Shown in pieces: positions 38,205 through 47,105 of a DNA stretch of 64,000 nucleotides. Position 1 is the stretch's first letter; each line of letters begins with the position of its first letter. The notes beneath the pieces were generated by a model. The model was not told where the DNA came from and made no database searches. It saw nothing but the letters and a program-made list of their open reading frames with translations. Origin of the DNA: Neorhodopirellula pilleata (GTDB lineage: Bacteria > Planctomycetota > Planctomycetia > Pirellulales > Pirellulaceae). Position numbers and translations under genes: made by a program. The DNA lies in NCBI RefSeq assembly GCF_007859915.1, contig NZ_SJPM01000006.1, positions 310,001 through 374,000 on the forward strand, written 5' to 3'.

Positions 38205-38664
38205 GGAGCCGCTCCGTGGTGGACAGGACGTCCGTGCGGTGAATCAAGGCAGGATGGTCGTGATGCGAGGTCCCGCCCGTCGAGCGAAAACCTAAGTGCA
38301 TCATCGGAATCATCGGCATTCTGTGGACGTAGATTGAATACAATCCGCAAAATCGTTACCGCTAGGCCAAACTACCACGTGGAACGCGAGTACGTGAAAC
38401 AAGCGATCGGTAACACTCATCGGTGATCATCGCCTTGGGTGCTATTGAAACGTCATGGATACATGCCCGACGCGCATCGGCGTGTTGATTTAGTGAGCCG
38501 ATGGCGCTAGCGGCGTGTTGATTTAATCGTAACCCGAAGCGTGAGCGAGGGATTGAGCGCCATTAAGTCCTTTGTAGGTATCCCTCGCTCACGCTTCGGG
38601 TTTCGATGAGGACTAAATCAACAGCCCGCTAGCGCCATCGGCTCACAAAAACTGACGAACGCAC
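38205..38664. repeat. spacer with nested palindromes and dispersed repeat copy B
   Basis: No gene. Copy B of the roughly 70-bp element occupies 38423-38494. It is followed by a nested structure: outer arms 38493-38525 and 38614-38646 (GTGAGCCGATGGCGCTAGCG and complement, two or three mismatches over 33 bp) enclosing a perfect 22-bp inner inverted repeat at 38531-38552 and 38581-38602 (AACCCGAAGCGTGAGCGAGG and complement). One palindrome appears inserted inside another. Confidence 0.8.
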
Positions 38665-39771
38665 TCAATCAACACGCCGGCATGCAAGTGGTTGTTCGAT
38701 CAATGATTCGTTGTTTAGCGAATCATCGAGCGAGAGGTCGCCGCCGACAACTTGCTGAATCTCGTCGGCAAGTAGCGACAAACGGATACTCGTCGCATCA
38801 CAACCGGCTCGATTGACTAGCTCGCTTGCGTGATTGAGATGTTTCCAAGCGCGATCCATGTCGCCTCGACCGAACCAAATCCTTGCAACTCGCGACAGAC
38901 GATCGGCCGCGAGTTGATACTGGCCCGCTTCGCTGTACGCGGCGGCGGCCAATTCCAACGCGCCGGAGATCACGCGATAATTTTTTGCCAATCGCGAATG
39001 CTTGGCTTCCTTGTCAAAATGCCAGGCCGCTTGGAGATACTCTTCTTTTGCTAGGTGGATCATTGCGGCGACATTCTGCAATTCCGCCTGCAGGTCTTCG
39101 CTGCAAACTTCCTTCGCGATCTCACACGCTTTGGCGTAGTGGCAAAGTGCCGTGGGGATGTCGCCTAGTTCAGCAGCGACGCGGGCTTTGGCTAAGTGGA
39201 CCTGAGCCCGGAAGTCATCTTCGCACTCGGCGATCTCGTCTTTCTTACGAAACTTGTCTCCGACACAGGGGATCTGATAGACGCATCGATCGTCGCAAGC
39301 ATCGTTGCCGTTGCAGCAGCAGCCTGAATCGTCCGAATCGCAAGGTGGCGGTGAGCAAGCCGCCCGATCGATCATTGAGAGAGCTTCGGTCCAATGACCA
39401 GCTTCTTGGGCGATCTTGGCCTGCAACAACCATGTGTAGGCAACTGACGAATTCGCTCGTGTCAATTCGGCGCGGGCATCAATGAGCCAATCCTGAGCCC
39501 GTTCGTCGTCACCGATGGTGATTAAACACGCGGCTAAGTTGTAAGCGTTCGTTCCGGCTTCGTAGGGATCATCCATCAACCAAGCCCGATGGATGGCATC
39601 ACGATACTCTGCGATCGCGGCGTCGACGTCGCCTTCGGCGTAAGCAATTCGGCCGGCTTCGGAAGAGCGAGCGAGCGTGCTATCGAGTTTCGGCGGATCC
39701 GGCGAGCCGCTTTGACATCCCAAGCAGGACACGACCACGAATAGCAGGATCAAATTTGAAATGCGAATCAC
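38665..39771 (-). CDS. TPR-like lipoprotein with Cys-rich insert, end of Mla-like operon
   Basis: 368 aa. Lipobox CLGC gives the lipid anchor (Cys about 19). TPR-like helix pairs run from about 35 to 340 (AAIAEYRDAIHRAWLMDDPY, YNLAACLITIGDDERA). A Cys-rich insert at about 143-172 (ACSPPPCDSDDSGCCC, then CDDRC and PC) interrupts them, likely a metal or disulfide knob. It overlaps the MCE gene by four bases, so it belongs to the Mla-like operon and may be its outer-membrane or periplasmic partner (inference). Not a recognised MlaA or MlaC. Confidence 0.75.
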   Translation of the reverse strand: MIRISNLILLFVVVSCLGCQSGSPDPPKLDSTLARSSEAGRIAYAEGDVDAAIAEYRDAIHRAWLMDDPYEAGTNAYNLAACLITIGDDERAQDWLIDARAELTRANSSVAYTWLLQAKIAQEAGHWTEALSMIDRAACSPPPCDSDDSGCCCNGNDACDDRCVYQIPCVGDKFRKKDEIAECEDDFRAQVHLAKARVAAELGDIPTALCHYAKACEIAKEVCSEDLQAELQNVAAMIHLAKEEYLQAAWHFDKEAKHSRLAKNYRVISGALELAAAAYSEAGQYQLAADRLSRVARIWFGRGDMDRAWKHLNHASELVNRAGCDATSIRLSLLADEIQQVVGGDLSLDDSLNNESLIEQPLACRRVD

Positions 39772-40865
39772 CGGACGGATCCTCCGCGAATCGCCGAGGG
39801 TGACACTTGAGGTGTTGCCGATGGTTGGCGACTGTAACGACGCAACAACCAGTGATCACGAATTTCGCCGACCAGGTTTTGTGTGTCGTCGACGGTATCG
39901 TTGATATCCCCAACCGTGCCCGGCAAATCGTTCGCTTCACCCTTGACGATTCGCACGACTTCGCGTGCTTCGACGGCGAGTTTTTCAAACTGTTCGGCCG
40001 CTTTCTGTAGCTGAGCCAGTGTCTCACTGATTTCGGTCGACGCCTTCTCCGACGTTTGATTCACGCTGTCCGCTGCGTCGCTGACGTCGTCGGTGGAATC
40101 ACGAACTTTCACCAGCGTGTCCCGCATGTCCTCGTCGATGATCCGCTCGATCTTTTCGGAAAGTTGATTCACGCGTTCATCCAGATTTTGCGTCGTCATC
40201 TGCAGCTTGGAGAGCGTTAACAAAGCTTCCGGCCGGATTTCATCGTTGGTTTGTTTGAACGCATCGGCCGCAACTTGGGTGCTCTGCATCGCGGGAGCGA
40301 CGGATTCATCGAAGGCCAACTCGATACGTTCGGATGCCGATTGGATCGACTCCATCGTCGGGTCGGATTTCTCTTGGACCAACCGAACCGATCGGCTGAT
40401 CGATTCGACTTCTCGGGCGGTCGAATCGATTCGATCGTCTTCACCTTGGAAGTTTCGCAATTGCGATCCCGACGGAAGCGGGTAGGCCTCGTCGTCTCCC
40501 GATCCCCGCCGGATGATTAAGACGGGCGTGCCGAATCCGAACTTACGTTCGATCTTGACGATCGCATTGTTGAGAATCTTGACTTTCTTCTTGGGGTCCA
40601 TCTTCAAATCGATTCGGATGGCATCACTTCCATCAACGTACCGAATGTCGTCGACTTCACCGACGCGTTCGCCGAGGATCATGACCTCGGCGTTCTTTTG
40701 CAGATTGTCGACATCTTCTTGAGTGACTTCCAACCAGTAACGATCCGACTCGCGAAAATAGCCTCCTGATAAAATCAGCAACAGCGAAAGCACGAACAAC
40801 AATAAGATCAACAGAAAGGCACCAACAATCTGGTTGGTGTACCTTAAACGATACGGCTCATTCAT
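39768..40865 (-). CDS. MlaD/MCE-family lipid transport protein
   Basis: 365 aa. One N-terminal membrane helix (about 13-33, FLLILLLFVLSLLLIL) and an MCE domain (about 40-120: LKKNAEVMILGERVGEVDDI reads QKNAEVMILGERVGEV here, then IDLKMDPKKKVKI and FGTPVLIIRRG). A long helical, coiled-coil tail (about 150-330) contains repeated VADAF/ASERIEL-like segments, fitting a periplasmic tunnel subunit. It overlaps the ATPase-like gene upstream (40858-40865) and the lipoprotein gene downstream, so operon membership is clear. Confidence 0.88.
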   Translation of the reverse strand: MNEPYRLRYTNQIVGAFLLILLLFVLSLLLILSGGYFRESDRYWLEVTQEDVDNLQKNAEVMILGERVGEVDDIRYVDGSDAIRIDLKMDPKKKVKILNNAIVKIERKFGFGTPVLIIRRGSGDDEAYPLPSGSQLRNFQGEDDRIDSTAREVESISRSVRLVQEKSDPTMESIQSASERIELAFDESVAPAMQSTQVAADAFKQTNDEIRPEALLTLSKLQMTTQNLDERVNQLSEKIERIIDEDMRDTLVKVRDSTDDVSDAADSVNQTSEKASTEISETLAQLQKAAEQFEKLAVEAREVVRIVKGEANDLPGTVGDINDTVDDTQNLVGEIRDHWLLRRYSRQPSATPQVSPSAIRGGSVR

Positions 40866-41589
40866 CGCACGGGTCTCCGTTGACGTAAGACCATTGTCGA
40901 CCTTGAACTTGAATGAGTACGTCGGGATCGAGCGTTTCGATCGGGGTATTCGTCATCCATAGCACGCACCCGCCCTCGCGACGTATTTCGTCGATCGCTT
41001 CGATCAGTTTCGGTAGCATCCGGGTTGAGACGAGCTGCATCGGACGTTCTAAAATCAACAGAGTCGGTCGATGAATCAAAGCACGAATCCATTGATAAAT
41101 TTGCAACAAAGCGGGTTCGACGAACGCAGGGCGTTCACGTGATACATCTGCGATGTCGAATCGTTTGATCCAATCACGCATACGCGAACGGGTTTCTCCA
41201 GAACTCGCTCCATGGTGGCGACTGGCTAGCGTAACGTTCTCCATCATGTTGGCGTTTTGGATCCATGCGGGACCGTCAAACACACGTCCGATCCGACTTC
41301 GCATTTGAAAGTGCCTCGAATAATCAACGTCAGCCCAGGTTTGTTCGTTGAAGAGAACTTGGCCGCTTGTTGGCGGAACGAGCCCTTGAATCATTGAGGC
41401 GAACTCTCGAGTCCGATGCGAACGCTCGTGCTGGATAAAGATCAAACGTCCCGCCTCGGCGGTCAACTGAACTTCATGAACCGGCAAGCCGTGCGATGCC
41501 TTGCCACGTAGCGTTACCCGCTGCAGTCTGAGGACACACTGGGATTGCTGGGAATTGGATGTTTGGGTCAGATTCATCGCCGCACTCAC
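40858..41589 (-). CDS. degenerate MlaF-like ABC ATPase (pseudo-enzyme)
   Basis: 243 aa. Position, length and overall pattern fit an ABC ATPase of the Mla type, but the catalytic motifs are gone. The P-loop place (about 53-60) reads QHERSHRT with no GxxxxGK; the signature loop reads FVEPALLQIYQW in place of LSGGM; Walker B is LLILERP with Glu-Arg in place of Asp-Glu; the switch His is missing (MTNTP). The fold signature around GLVPPTSGQVLFN and RPTLLIL survives. It is overlapped on both sides by mlaE- and mlaD-like genes, so it is still under operon control. It is probably not an ATPase; an active subunit may come from elsewhere. Confidence 0.8.
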   Translation of the reverse strand: MSAAMNLTQTSNSQQSQCVLRLQRVTLRGKASHGLPVHEVQLTAEAGRLIFIQHERSHRTREFASMIQGLVPPTSGQVLFNEQTWADVDYSRHFQMRSRIGRVFDGPAWIQNANMMENVTLASRHHGASSGETRSRMRDWIKRFDIADVSRERPAFVEPALLQIYQWIRALIHRPTLLILERPMQLVSTRMLPKLIEAIDEIRREGGCVLWMTNTPIETLDPDVLIQVQGRQWSYVNGDPCDE

Positions 41590-42458
41590 CGGATGTCAAA
41601 GATGAGGAAACGATTGTAAATCAAAATCGACAGAACCGCGGAAACCGCGAACACGGCCGTTAACGCGCGGATACCGCTTCGCGCGGCCACGCGTGGCACG
41701 TCGGTCGAACTACCGCGAATGCTCAAACCGTCGATACAGCAAATCGCACCGGCGAACGCTCCCGCCACGATCGTTTTGGGAACGAAGAACAGGAGATCTT
41801 GGGCATCAAATTGCCGCAACACGTCGCTGGAAAAATCTCCTGCCGAGAAGCGGATCGTGCCCATCGACCAGCCGATCAAGTAGCCGGTCATCAACATGGA
41901 AGTTGCGACAATGATTGCCAAACAAAACACGCTGATGATCATGCTCAAGATGCGAGGCATCACCAAACAGGTCATCGGATCGATGCCTTGCGCGTCGAGG
42001 ACTTCAATCTCACCGTGAACGTACATCAGCGAGAGTTCGGTGGAGATCGCAATCCCGCTTCGCCCGATGACGACCAAGCACGCCAGCAAAGGCGCGAGTT
42101 CGCGAATGATCGCTCGCCAAATCAACGGAACAATCCCTTCCGCGTCGGCGCCCATCGAATCGGACCACATCGCCGCTTGCGCGATGACCAAGACTCCACC
42201 GGCGGCGCCAAATCGCAACGCCACCGGCACCGCGTCAACCGCCGTGAATAGGAGCTGCCGAGCAAAGATCGTGCGCACCGGCGATGTCCAAGACGAGCGG
42301 CGCAGCGACAATCCGGCCGTCGCCCACAAGATCGCGAGAATGGAAACGAGGGTGTTGCACCGCGCCAAGAACTCTTTTCCCAAGAACTCCATCACTCGCC
42401 AAGGAAACACCCAGACGGCCGAACGCAAACGAATCGGGATTCGACGAGCTTCGGCCAC
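41586..42458 (-). CDS. MlaE-family ABC permease
   Basis: 290 aa, about five helices. Typical MlaE features: FTAVDAVPVALRFGAAGGVL near residues 72-91 and the REL-APLLACLVVIGRSGIAISTEL stretch (shown shortened) that contacts the ATPase, then MTCLVMPRILSMI and the GxxxG-rich TVVAG/IVAGAFAGAICC segment. It forms the membrane core of a lipid transport system that moves phospholipid or another lipid between membranes. First gene of a four-gene operon with four- and eight-base overlaps. Confidence 0.9.
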   Translation of the reverse strand: MAEARRIPIRLRSAVWVFPWRVMEFLGKEFLARCNTLVSILAILWATAGLSLRRSSWTSPVRTIFARQLLFTAVDAVPVALRFGAAGGVLVIAQAAMWSDSMGADAEGIVPLIWRAIIRELAPLLACLVVIGRSGIAISTELSLMYVHGEIEVLDAQGIDPMTCLVMPRILSMIISVFCLAIIVATSMLMTGYLIGWSMGTIRFSAGDFSSDVLRQFDAQDLLFFVPKTIVAGAFAGAICCIDGLSIRGSSTDVPRVAARSGIRALTAVFAVSAVLSILIYNRFLIFDIR

Positions 42459-42888
42459 GAGCGAGGATCCTTTCGCGAAAGTAATTGGATGGTCGGCGGC
42501 AATGTCCCCATGGAAATCGCCTCATCCGTTCGGATCGGCACAACCCGATCGACCCTGATAACGATTCTCACCGAATCGCCACTTATGGGGTCTCGGCATT
42601 CTTCCAATCCGGACGATCGTCAGAGTTTGCCAGTTGGTCGGCCTCCGAGTGTCTCGTCGTGCCGACTTTCCGTCGTCGACCCGGTAAGCGTTTTCGTTCG
42701 TCCGACTATTCGCTGTATTCGCTACAAAACCCCGTTCGAAAGCAGGTTGATCCACCCAAAACCCGGAAGTTGGACGAATCGGGGCGGCGTGCGACGTAGC
42801 TTTCCAGTGGACGGTTGTTGGCGGCTTGCATTGAGCGACCGCGTCGTCATCCGGTCCGACTTCCTTTCGTCCTTGGACTCCTTTGACC
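42459..42888. other. divergent intergenic region, no gene seen
   Basis: 430 bp between the Mla-like operon (-) and the HD-GYP gene (+). Open frames exist on both strands because of composition, but none has a start, ribosome site or recognisable sequence. It should contain the two promoters; I could not place them. No strong palindrome noticed. Confidence 0.4.
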
Positions 42889-44115
42889 ATGTCGCTCGGC
42901 CCAGAAGAATCGTTGCTTTCGGACATCGAATCGCTTGCCAATTCGCTCGGCGAGAAGTTCGAAGAAATCCGATTGATTCACGACCTCACATCGAAACTAC
43001 AACTCGAAGATGACCCGACGGATACCTGTCAAGAGTTGTTGGAACAGCTCGATGTGTGCGTGCACTGTCGCACCCTGGTAATCCAACTCGATCCTGACGA
43101 AGACGACTTGTTCGGTGGTGGCGTCCAGGGCATCGGACAATCCATCAGTTTGGACGAACTCGAAGCGGTCATTGCGGCGTGCTGGAACCACCACGACGAA
43201 AGTGATTTCGCGGTCGATCACGATCGAGCCAACCAAGACGTCTTGATTGTGAATCATGGCACAGCACCGGAACTCATTGGTCGGCACGTCGCGTTGTTGC
43301 CGATCGCCCGTGGTGAGATCCATTTGGGACGACTGATCGCCATCCGTGATCATGGTCATGGTGAGTTCGGAACGGTCGAAGTCGATCTGATGCGATCGGT
43401 GTTGATGGTGTTGTCGTTGCATTTGATGAATCAACGGCAGTTCCATGAAATGCAATCGATGCTCGAGGGCACCGTGCGGTCGCTCGCGTCGGCGTTGGAT
43501 GCCAAGGACACTTACACCCACGGCCACAGTTCTCGAGTCGCGGATCTCGCGGTACAACTCGCGATTCGCATGGGACTTGATCATCGCACCGCCGACTCAC
43601 TGCAATTGGCGGGTATCTTGCATGACATCGGCAAGATCGGGATCGACGATTCGGTCCTGAAGAAACCAGGACGATTGACCGACGAAGAATTCGACCAGAT
43701 CAAACAACACCCGGTACTCGGTTACGAGATTCTCAAAGACATCCGACCCTTTCGACACATCCTGCCTGCGGTACGACACCATCACGAATCGTGGGACGGA
43801 AAGGGGTATCCCGACGGACTCGCAGGAGAAGAGATTCCCCGCGATGCCCAAATCCTCGCCGTCGCCGACGCGTTCGATGCAATGATCAGCGATCGACCCT
43901 ATCGAAAGGGCATGCCGCTGGCCAAAGTTCAGGAAATTTTTCGAAACGGACGAGGTCAACAGTGGGCTGCCGACGTAGTGGATGTCTTACTTGCTAGCGA
44001 CGATTTGATGCTCGCCTACGCGAATCAACAAAGCGACGCGATTCCTAATCCGATCGGCTTGAACCGAGCTCACCCGCCGGCGGTGACAAATTTGGGTTCG
44101 GGTTGCCATAGGTAG
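42889..44115 (+). CDS. GAF-like plus HD-GYP phosphodiesterase
   Basis: 408 aa from ATG 42889 (MSLGPEESLL); a TTG two codons earlier is less likely. Residues about 1-185 form a GAF-like domain. The HD-GYP domain follows (about 190-390): HSSRVADLAVQLA, LHDIGKIGID (HD at about 245-246), HPVLGYEIL, HHHESWDGKGYPDGL (GYP at about 306-308), LAVADAFDAM. This is the class that degrades cyclic di-GMP, usually to GMP. No GGDEF or receiver domain is present. The 3' end overlaps the convergent SppA-like gene by 46 bp. Confidence 0.93.
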   Translation: MSLGPEESLLSDIESLANSLGEKFEEIRLIHDLTSKLQLEDDPTDTCQELLEQLDVCVHCRTLVIQLDPDEDDLFGGGVQGIGQSISLDELEAVIAACWNHHDESDFAVDHDRANQDVLIVNHGTAPELIGRHVALLPIARGEIHLGRLIAIRDHGHGEFGTVEVDLMRSVLMVLSLHLMNQRQFHEMQSMLEGTVRSLASALDAKDTYTHGHSSRVADLAVQLAIRMGLDHRTADSLQLAGILHDIGKIGIDDSVLKKPGRLTDEEFDQIKQHPVLGYEILKDIRPFRHILPAVRHHHESWDGKGYPDGLAGEEIPRDAQILAVADAFDAMISDRPYRKGMPLAKVQEIFRNGRGQQWAADVVDVLLASDDLMLAYANQQSDAIPNPIGLNRAHPPAVTNLGSGCHR

Positions 44116-45287
44116 AGGAACGTCGGCATCATTGATCGGTCTAAACCAGGAATACTGACCGGTAGCAGAGAGCTCATCGGCATGTTCGGCGTGATGTCGA
44201 ATTCACTCATCGCTCGGTCATTGCTGCGACGCAACAACACGACCGGTGAATCAACGGGCAATGAAGCCAACCGTCCGGCGATGTCAATGGCGTCGTCAAG
44301 GTAACCATTGGAATCCACCAAACCGTGGGCAAGTGCTTGGCTTCCCGTCCAAACTCGACCGTCAAAGATCTCGTGGGGAGCGTCTTCTTCCTCGTCTGCA
44401 GTATTCTCATCTTCGTCTTTGAAACGCAGTTCATCCGCCGCGATCAAATCGGCTTGCGCCCGCATCGCGTCGGCGGGCAACTTCGAACCACGTGATCTTC
44501 TGACTTGTTCAATAAACCGTTCATGAAATTGATCTGCCATCGCCTGCAGGATGTCTCGTTCGTCGTCATCCATCGTCCGTTCCGGTGATCCCAAGTCGAT
44601 CTTATCTCCGGCCTTAACCGGAACCGAAACGATGTTTTGTTGGGCAAGCGTGTCTTCCATGTTGTAACTGTTCAGGATCACGCCGATCCCGCCGACCACG
44701 GAAGTCGGGTGAGCGACGATGTGGTCGGCGTGGGTGGCGATGTAATAACCACCCCCGCAACCGGTCGTCATCAAGCACGCGACCACCGGAATGTCACGGC
44801 ATTGTTTCAAGCGAGCGACGTCGTTGGCGATCATGTCCGACGCCGTGACACCGCCGCCGGGTGTGTTGATCCGAAGTACGACCGCGCTGATCGATCCGTC
44901 GCATTCGATTTGCCGCATTTTTTCGCGGAACAGCGCGACGGGATTCTCGCCCATCGAATTCAGTCCGCTGAACGTGCGATTGACGAGCAATCCGTCGACG
45001 TCGACGATCGCGATCCGGCCTCCGGCGTGTCGATTTCCATCGATCACCACGGCGCGAATCGGCGTGGCCGTGTTGTCACTGCGGGTCGTCGTGGCGACTT
45101 CACCGGTCATCCGGATATCGCCGTCGACACCCATTTTGCCGCCCAGGTCCATTTTGCCGCCCACAAGCGCCTTGATCGGGTGTTGGCATCCGACCAACGT
45201 CAACGTGATCACGCAAAACGCCATCGCCAAACCGCTTAGTAAAGCAGACATGAAACGTAAGCGAATCATTCGGGGGTTGCCAATCAT
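44070..45287 (-). CDS. SppA-like S49 peptidase lipoprotein with altered nucleophile site
   Basis: 405 aa (or 399 from ATG 45269). Signal peptide with lipobox LVGC. The S49 fold is clear: VLRINTPGGGVTASDMI, HPTSVVGGIGVILN, and PVKAGDKIDLGSPERTM with the Lys kept. The place of the nucleophile, usually Ala-Ser-Gly-Gly-Tyr-Tyr, reads Cys-Gly-Gly-Gly-Tyr-Tyr (MTTGCGGGYYIAT): the Ser position is Gly and Cys 177 stands just before it. It may be inactive, or use the Cys in a shifted position. Divergent from the MazG-like gene. Confidence 0.8.
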   Translation of the reverse strand: MIGNPRMIRLRFMSALLSGLAMAFCVITLTLVGCQHPIKALVGGKMDLGGKMGVDGDIRMTGEVATTTRSDNTATPIRAVVIDGNRHAGGRIAIVDVDGLLVNRTFSGLNSMGENPVALFREKMRQIECDGSISAVVLRINTPGGGVTASDMIANDVARLKQCRDIPVVACLMTTGCGGGYYIATHADHIVAHPTSVVGGIGVILNSYNMEDTLAQQNIVSVPVKAGDKIDLGSPERTMDDDERDILQAMADQFHERFIEQVRRSRGSKLPADAMRAQADLIAADELRFKDEDENTADEEEDAPHEIFDGRVWTGSQALAHGLVDSNGYLDDAIDIAGRLASLPVDSPVVLLRRSNDRAMSEFDITPNMPMSSLLPVSIPGLDRSMMPTFLYLWQPEPKFVTAGG

Positions 45288-45406
45288 GGCGAATCCGTTC
45301 TCTTGAAGCCGTCGGTGGCGTGAAGCATCCTATCGCTGTGGATCGACGCACCCCGCCATGGTGGACCAACCAAAAGCCAACGCCTCTTCAATCCCAATCA
45401 ATCAAC

Positions 45407-45805
45407 ATGACCGATCCAGCCATCTCATCCGACGCGCCACTGCCACGCCGTGATGAGGACGACCGAACGACCATCAATGAACTCAAAGCCGTTGTTGCCC
45501 GATTTGTTGACGAGCGGAATTGGCATGAATTTCACAACCCCAAGAACTTGGTCATGTCGCTCGCCATCGAAACGGCCGAACTGATGGAACACTTTCAATG
45601 GCGAACGCCCGACGAATCGCTCGTCATCATGGACGACCCCGAACAGGCTCACGCGGTGGGCGAAGAAGTCGCCGATTGTTTGGCGTACTTGCTCGCGATC
45701 GCATCAAAGCTCGACATCGACTTGTCGACCACGTTGCGAGCTAAGATGGTGCGTAACGCGGTGAAGTATCCGGTGCCGCCAAAGTCGGAGCCAACAGAGC
45801 CGTGA
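45407..45805 (+). CDS. MazG-like nucleotide pyrophosphohydrolase
   Basis: 132 aa from ATG 45407 (MTDPAISSDAP). A longer frame from 45320 adds residues unlike the family. The all-alpha MazG/dUTPase-like pattern is complete: FVDERNWHEFHNPKNLVMSL, then EtAELMEHFQW (the first metal Glu pair) and EEVADCLAYLLAIA (EExxD). It probably hydrolyses non-canonical or modified NTPs, as the small house-cleaning MazG-like enzymes do. Its 3' end overlaps the convergent O-antigen-ligase-like gene by 65 bp, which is unusually long. Confidence 0.88.
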   Translation: MTDPAISSDAPLPRRDEDDRTTINELKAVVARFVDERNWHEFHNPKNLVMSLAIETAELMEHFQWRTPDESLVIMDDPEQAHAVGEEVADCLAYLLAIASKLDIDLSTTLRAKMVRNAVKYPVPPKSEPTEP

Positions 45806-47021
45806 TCCACAATAACGTGATGATCGTCGGGAACGATTCTAAAATCGTGTCCTCCACCAACCCGGAGATCAGCACGAACGCCATCACTCCGCGGATCCAA
45901 TCGTGACGGGAAGTCGCCCCAAAGATCAACGACCAAACCAACAAAACGACGATCAGAACCGCGGCCAACACGCCCGCCGAAAAGAACACATGTAAGACCA
46001 GGTTGTGAGTTCCGGTAGCACGTTTGCTCATCACCGTCGCGGCGCTATCGAGCCCCCATCCGGTTAGTGGTCGCTGGGCGATCAGCCCGATGGCTTCGCC
46101 CCAAATCGTCGTTCGCCCGGTTAGCGAGGTCAGTTCTTCGACGTCACCGCTCTTGGTCACCACGCCGACGGCGGATTTGGAAAACGGTCCTTCGCCGGTA
46201 ATCAACGCGATGACCAAGATCAACGCGGACACTCCGGCAAGCGACGCCACCACCACCGCCAGACCGCCACGACCATAGAGCCGATCGATCAACATCACGC
46301 CCCCCGCCGCGATGCCGGCCAGGATCGCCGTACGGCTGAACGTGGCCAAACACGTCGCGGCGACGAGCACGACCACACCCATCAATACCAACCGCCACCA
46401 AGGCTGCTGCACGCCGATCGATCTTCCCAATAACAACGCCACCCCCATCAATCCACCCGCCACGGCGGTCTTGGCGATGTGGTTGGGGTGCCCGGTGCCG
46501 CCCATTCGAGTCACCGAGTCGGTCGCACTGGTGTACTCGGTAAATCGACCTTGCTCTGGGATCAAAACGAAAACGCCCCACGTCAAGAGAAGGTACAACG
46601 CGGTGCCGCCGACCAAACAGGCCACCACTCGTCGGCAACCGATCGTGGCCATCGCAGTGAGTAAAAAGAGCAGATACCCGAAATAGATCAGGCTCGAAGC
46701 GATGCTGATCGTTCGCACCTCCGGCGTCGCCACGAAACTCGTCAAAAAGAACACGACTCCGAGGGCCACTAACGCGGCACCGGGTACCGTGTTGATCAAG
46801 CGACGGGTCCGGGGACTGAACAACAATCCGAGCGCGCCCACCAGCGTCGCGACGGCGGCCACACCGAGTTTGGCAAGCGTCAGTAGGCTGGTCGAACTGG
46901 TGGCACGTTCGTAGTCGGTCCCGGCGGCAAAATCGAGCGGGTTGACGAAAGCGGCACTAACCAATACCAACCCGATCACCCAAGGGAGCAGTGTTCCAGG
47001 TTGTTCCTCTTGTCCCGTCAT
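45741..47021 (-). CDS. O-antigen ligase/polymerase-like membrane protein (Wzy/WaaL)
   Basis: 426 aa with about 11-12 hydrophobic helices from residue 12 to the end. The long loop between helices (about 330-345) and the WGLDSAATVMSKRATGTHNLVLHVF segment (HN-type motif) are typical of the Wzy_C/O-antigen ligase group that joins polysaccharide to a lipid or protein carrier. Substrate cannot be told. No other polysaccharide gene adjoins it. Its stop lies inside the end of the MazG-like gene on the other strand. Confidence 0.82.
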   Translation of the reverse strand: MTGQEEQPGTLLPWVIGLVLVSAAFVNPLDFAAGTDYERATSSTSLLTLAKLGVAAVATLVGALGLLFSPRTRRLINTVPGAALVALGVVFFLTSFVATPEVRTISIASSLIYFGYLLFLLTAMATIGCRRVVACLVGGTALYLLLTWGVFVLIPEQGRFTEYTSATDSVTRMGGTGHPNHIAKTAVAGGLMGVALLLGRSIGVQQPWWRLVLMGVVVLVAATCLATFSRTAILAGIAAGGVMLIDRLYGRGGLAVVVASLAGVSALILVIALITGEGPFSKSAVGVVTKSGDVEELTSLTGRTTIWGEAIGLIAQRPLTGWGLDSAATVMSKRATGTHNLVLHVFFSAGVLAAVLIVVLLVWSLIFGATSRHDWIRGVMAFVLISGLVEDTILESFPTIITLLWITALLAPTLAAPDTSPRYAPS

Positions 47022-47105
47022 GAAAACAGGTCTCTATTACGGGTCGATGATCGGGCAGAGGCGTCGGGCATTGCCCCATTGTAATTCATTCGGAACAAAA
47101 ATCAG

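Noticed and set aside
42489..43013. 174-codon frame between the Mla operon and the HD-GYP gene
   Set aside because: Runs into the HD-GYP gene in another frame, has no ribosome site, and its product is Ser/Arg-rich like non-coding translations here.
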